Part shown: positions 60,677 to 64,000 of the stretch, in pieces
Layout of the letters: each line of letters starts with the position of its first letter
Position numbering within the stretch: position 1 is the first letter of the stretch
Origin: Deltaproteobacteria bacterium
GTDB taxonomy: Bacteria; Desulfobacterota; Desulfobacteria; Desulfobacterales; Desulfosarcinaceae
Length of the DNA: 64,000 nt
Reading direction: 5' to 3'
Assembly (NCBI GenBank): GCA_021824175.1
Contig: JAKALP010000024.1
Location: 1-64,000, forward strand
Translations under genes and position numbers: made by a program
The notes under the pieces: generated by a model
Seen by the model: the letters and a program-made list of their open reading frames with translations, nothing else
What the model was told of the DNA's origin: nothing
Database searches by the model: none

Positions 60677-61476
60677 TGGACCGGCTGTGTCTCGCTGCGG
60701 GTGGTTTTTGCAAACACATTGCAGCTGATGGGAATCCGCAGGGTCGGTTTGTCGTTCATATCCGTTTCCAACAGCAGCTGATCCCCCATGCGCCCCTCTG
60801 TTTTACTGCCGCAGATGATTGTCAACACGTACCCCTTCTTGGGAGGTTTTTCTTTGCTTTGGGGTTTGAGCTCCCAGCGGATATTGTCCAGGCCGCGATT
60901 GGCCTTGATCTCTTTGATGGTAAACGCCTGGCCATTCACTGGTGTAATATGGACCTGTTGGGTGAGCGTATCGCCCACATTCCCGACCAATTTCACACGA
61001 TCCGGCGATACTTCTACGACGGCCAGAATCTGACCGGTCACCATCAATTCGGTCTCGGGCGTCTGGGGATCATTGGTGAAAACCCTGAACCGCTTGGTGA
61101 TCGTCTGGCCGCCTCTATTATTGGTATGAACCACTACGCTGATTTTGTCCTTGCCGCCGGCAGGGATTTGCCCCGGATTCGAGGCTACCGAGCAGCCTCA
61201 ATCCGGTTGCACGCGTTCTATGACCAAGGTGCCGGGCCCCTGATTTTCAATCATGAAATCATGGGTGATCTGGACTCCTTCGACCACCGACTTGACCTCA
61301 AATTTGGTTTCAGGGAAAACGGCTTTGGGCTGTGGGGCAGCATTGGACTCCTGTTTGGCTTCAGCCCATGCCGTGACGCAAAGTGAATTGGTATCGATTT
61401 CAGCAACCCACTCCAACCCGGCCAGTAATACGCCTACCGCGAGCGTTACAATTGCCTTGAACCATCTGTTTTGCAT
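60673..61476 (-). CDS. DUF1573-domain exported protein with in-frame TGA, candidate selenoprotein
   Basis: A single frame joins two ORFs across a TGA at 61198-61200. The product is 267 codons, with signal peptide (residues 1-38, ending TAWA) and a DUF1573 domain. The family motif is xxSCGCT/V. Here the text reads IERVQPD-TGA-GCSVASNPG, so the TGA stands exactly at the first cysteine of the C-G-C pair (codon 93), with the second Cys kept. Cys-to-Sec replacement in a redox-type CxC is the usual signature of a selenoprotein. Downstream hairpins exist (61199-61181 and 61176-61157, the latter with loop GCAAAT). The start at 61474-61476 has GGGAGG. It overlaps the HAD gene. If not selenocysteine, it is a pseudogene. 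Confidence 0.78.
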
Positions 61477-61617
61477 GCAATGCCTCCCTATGGTACCGGA
61501 ACTTGTTTTCCGCAAAAACTCTTTGCCAGATATAGAGCGAGCGCTGGGGGATGTCAAGAATCGGGGAGTTGTTGAGGGATTGACCTATTGGTTGAATACA
61601 AACCATCAACCAATCGA

Positions 61618-64000
61618 CTACATTAAAAATACCGGGTCCACATCTACGCTGACCGAAACGCTCCCTTTGCCGGCCATACCGTCCGGGCCAAAGAGCACCT
61701 GGCGTACATAGCCATGCAGCGCATTGGAGTGATGCCCTTTGATCAAAATCTGCCAGCGATATTGGTTGGCGATGCGGGCCAGCGGGGCTTCAATGGGCCC
61801 CAGCACTTGCAATGGGGATCGGGTATTGCACTGCGGCAACAGCCGCTGGCAGCGCTCCCCCAATTGGCTGGCATAATCCGCGACCTGGGCTTTTTGGCGG
61901 CCGCTGATCCGGAGCTGGATCATGCGGGTGATGGGGGGATAACCCAGAGCCTTGCGGAATTCGATCTCCTGGCGATAGAACGCTTCGAAATCCTGCTCGC
62001 GCGCCGCCGTGATGCTGAAATGCAAAGGGTTGTAAGTTTGCAGGATCACGCGGCCCGGTGATTGCCCGCGCCCGGCTCGGCCGGCCACTTGGGCCAGCAG
62101 TTGAAAGGTGCGTTCGCCCGCCCTGAAATCGGGCAGACTCAGGGAAAGATCTGCGCAGATGATACCCACCAACGTGATGTGGGGATAATCATGGCCCTTG
62201 GCCACCATCTGGGTGCCGATCAATATGTCGATTTTACGCTCACGCAAGGCTTTCAAGATCTTCACCAGGGAACCTTTATGGCGGGTGGTGTCCCGGTCCA
62301 TGCGCGCCACCCTGGCTTCGGGGAACCGTTTGCGGATCTCCACCTCCAGGCGTTCGGTGCCCAACCCCAGCCGCTGAATGCGATCCGACCCACAACGGCC
62401 GCAGCGCGTGACCGCGGCCCGGCTGAAGCCGCAATAGTGGCACTGATAGGCATTGCGCTGCTGGTGATAGGTTAGGCAGATGTCACAATGCTCGCAGCGT
62501 TGGGCCTGACCGCAGGTGGCGCATACCAGCGTATTGGCAAACCCCCGACGGTTTAAGAAGATCAGCACCTGTTCATTGCGCGCCAGGGTCTCCTGAATGG
62601 CGGTGAACAAAACAGGCGTCAAATATCGCCGCATGCCCTGCTCTTCGCGCAGCGCGGTTAAATCTTCCACATGGACCTGGGGCATCATGCGCCCATCCAC
62701 CCGCTCATACAGATTAATGCGGCCGAACTTGCCGGATTGGGCATTGAACGCGCTTTGCAAAGAGGGCGTGGCCGAGCCGAGGATGACCACCGCTCCCTGT
62801 TGCTGGCCGCGCACCACGGCCAGGTCCCGGGCATTGTAGCGTGGCGGATTTTCCTGTTTATAGGAATCGTCGTGCTCTTCATCCACGATGATCAAACCGA
62901 TTTCGGCAAAAGGAGCAAAAATCGCTGACCGGGCCCCCACCGCGATGGAGACCTCCTGCCTGCGAATGCGTTGCCATTGATCCAGGCGCTCGCCGTCGGA
63001 CAAGCCGCTGTGCAGCAGGGCCACGGTTTCGCCAAAGCGGGCCCGGAATGCGCGTTCGGTCTGGGAAATCAGTGCGATCTCCGGCACCAGCACCACCACG
63101 GCCAACCCTAGCTGCAATGCCTTGGCCGCCAACTGCAAATAGACCTCCGTCTTTCCGGAACCCGTGACGCCGGCTAAGAGAAAGGTCTGATACCCCTTAC
63201 CCAGGGCCGCCCCGAGGGTCGTCACGGCCCGGAGTTGTTCGGCGGTCAATTCCGGGGCCTGATCCGCGGTGATGGGCGCGCCCAGGGGATCGCGATAAAC
63301 AATCTCTTCCCTGGCCATCACCTGACCCTCTTTGACCATGGCGGCCACCAGGCTGGATGCGGTGGGCACCACCATTTTTAGATCCGCCATAACCATGGGG
63401 CCATTAGCCGACAAGGCATCCCAGATGGCCCGGCGGGGTGCCGAAAGCTTTTCCTGATTCACAAAGAGCGGATTTTGCGCTACCAGGCGCACTTGTTTGG
63501 GCCGGGTCCGCCCCCCTGCCAAGGTTCGCCTCTGCTCAAGCCACCCGCGCTTCTGCCAGTTGGCCAAAACCGCCTGGGAAAATTGCGCGCCGCCAACCCG
63601 TCTCAAGGTGAATAGGGTGCCCGGCCCCTGGGACAACGATTGAAATATAGCCTGCTCCCACTGCTGGAACCGTTGATCAGGCATCTCGCGGCGTCCGGCA
63701 TCGGTCAGTGTATAGCGCACTTGCTCGGCAAGATTGATGCCGCTGGGCAGAGCCGTCTCGATCACCTCGCCCAGGGGATGGATGTAGTAATCGGCCATCC
63801 ATTGAAAAAAGGGCAGCATTTGAATCGGAAACACCGGGGTCTCATCGAGAATATCGCTAATTGATTTGAGGGCCGCCTGGGGCGCCGGACAGCCGACACG
63901 CAGCGTATAGCCGGTCACCCGCCGCCGGCCAAAGGGGACTAATACTCGTTTGCCGACCGCAATCTGATCAAAAACCGGATCAGGCACCTGATAGGTAAAG
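61618..64000 (-). CDS. priA: Primosomal protein N' / replication restart helicase PriA, partial at right edge
   Basis: The visible 794 codons run to the window end, where the N-terminus (…FTYQVPDPVFDQ) continues beyond 64000. Helicase Walker A is GVTGSGKTEVYL, the DEAH box IIVDEEHDDSYK, and motifs for VLVPEIALI, GSATPSLQS and GRAGRGQSPGRVI follow. A zinc region with two Cys pairs of the PriA kind has CATCGQAQRCEHCDICL, CHYCG and CGRCG. PriA restarts stalled replication forks by loading the replisome at D-loops and forks. Length is as expected. It is upstream of the DUF1573 gene with a 141-base gap and no terminator seen. Confidence 0.95.
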   Translation of the reverse strand, partial: FTYQVPDPVFDQIAVGKRVLVPFGRRRVTGYTLRVGCPAPQAALKSISDILDETPVFPIQMLPFFQWMADYYIHPLGEVIETALPSGINLAEQVRYTLTDAGRREMPDQRFQQWEQAIFQSLSQGPGTLFTLRRVGGAQFSQAVLANWQKRGWLEQRRTLAGGRTRPKQVRLVAQNPLFVNQEKLSAPRRAIWDALSANGPMVMADLKMVVPTASSLVAAMVKEGQVMAREEIVYRDPLGAPITADQAPELTAEQLRAVTTLGAALGKGYQTFLLAGVTGSGKTEVYLQLAAKALQLGLAVVVLVPEIALISQTERAFRARFGETVALLHSGLSDGERLDQWQRIRRQEVSIAVGARSAIFAPFAEIGLIIVDEEHDDSYKQENPPRYNARDLAVVRGQQQGAVVILGSATPSLQSAFNAQSGKFGRINLYERVDGRMMPQVHVEDLTALREEQGMRRYLTPVLFTAIQETLARNEQVLIFLNRRGFANTLVCATCGQAQRCEHCDICLTYHQQRNAYQCHYCGFSRAAVTRCGRCGSDRIQRLGLGTERLEVEIRKRFPEARVARMDRDTTRHKGSLVKILKALRERKIDILIGTQMVAKGHDYPHITLVGIICADLSLSLPDFRAGERTFQLLAQVAGRAGRGQSPGRVILQTYNPLHFSITAAREQDFEAFYRQEIEFRKALGYPPITRMIQLRISGRQKAQVADYASQLGERCQRLLPQCNTRSPLQVLGPIEAPLARIANQYRWQILIKGHHSNALHGYVRQVLFGPDGMAGKGSVSVSVDVDPVFLM

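Overview
The window looks like chromosome from a sulfate-reducing type deltaproteobacterium (Desulfobacterota, probably Desulfobacterales-like). This placement is an inference. It rests on moderately high GC, a TunR-type tungstate regulator known from sulfate reducers, a 4-hydroxybutyryl-CoA dehydratase family enzyme, PAS/sigma-54 regulators and a probable selenoprotein. No rRNA genes, CRISPR arrays, phage or intact insertion sequences were seen. Most genes lie on the minus strand.

Left part (1-9 kb): a partial crcB fluoride exporter, a TunR-like regulator built on a recombinase fold, and a TauE/SafE remnant. Next comes an apparently continuous eight-gene minus-strand operon: HAD protein, MFS transporter, DUF4242 protein, unknown protein, enolase, AAA+ ATPase, CPA2 cation/proton antiporter and UspA. 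Its leader (8552-8660) carries a clear fluoride riboswitch aptamer overlapping an intrinsic terminator, so this reads as a fluoride-responsive operon that includes enolase, the classical fluoride target. A 145-bp palindromic element follows.

9-18.7 kb: an accessory Hsp70 module (large TPR protein, J-like protein without HPD, GrpE, short Hsp70, zinc ribbon, zincin-like metallopeptidase). Divergent from it is an overlapping ParA, small putative ribbon-helix-helix and truncated Rho operon. A HEAT-repeat protein comes next.

18.8-32.5 kb: a secreted FecR/DUF6600 protein, a LysE exporter, a lone AbfD-type dehydratase, a fibronectin III protein, and an FG-GAP lipoprotein gene interrupted by TGA. 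These are followed by a pair of CsgG-like proteins (one fused to a redoxin and TPRs), tRNA-CAT, a zinc-ribbon/DUF3426 protein with acidic repeats, and hpt.

32.6-43 kb: mostly housekeeping. It holds a CbpA-type DnaJ, FetAB, MnmG, glycogen phosphorylase followed by an EAL-HDOD protein, a DUF433/DUF5615 toxin-antitoxin pair with a broken toxin, and an RHS fragment.

42.5-57.2 kb: a secreted-hydrolase neighbourhood. A penicillin-acylase family protein is divergent from two tandem paralogous PAS-sigma54 activators. Five lipoprotein hydrolases follow (SGNH, type-B carboxylesterase, two cutinase/PETase-like, one polyhydroxybutyrate-depolymerase-like). Four of them share an unusual poly-Ser/Gly-Gly-Cys-Asn tract.

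57-64 kb: a hybrid histidine kinase, a HAD phosphatase, a DUF1573 lipid-exported protein whose first CGC cysteine is encoded by TGA (candidate selenocysteine), and PriA running off the right edge.
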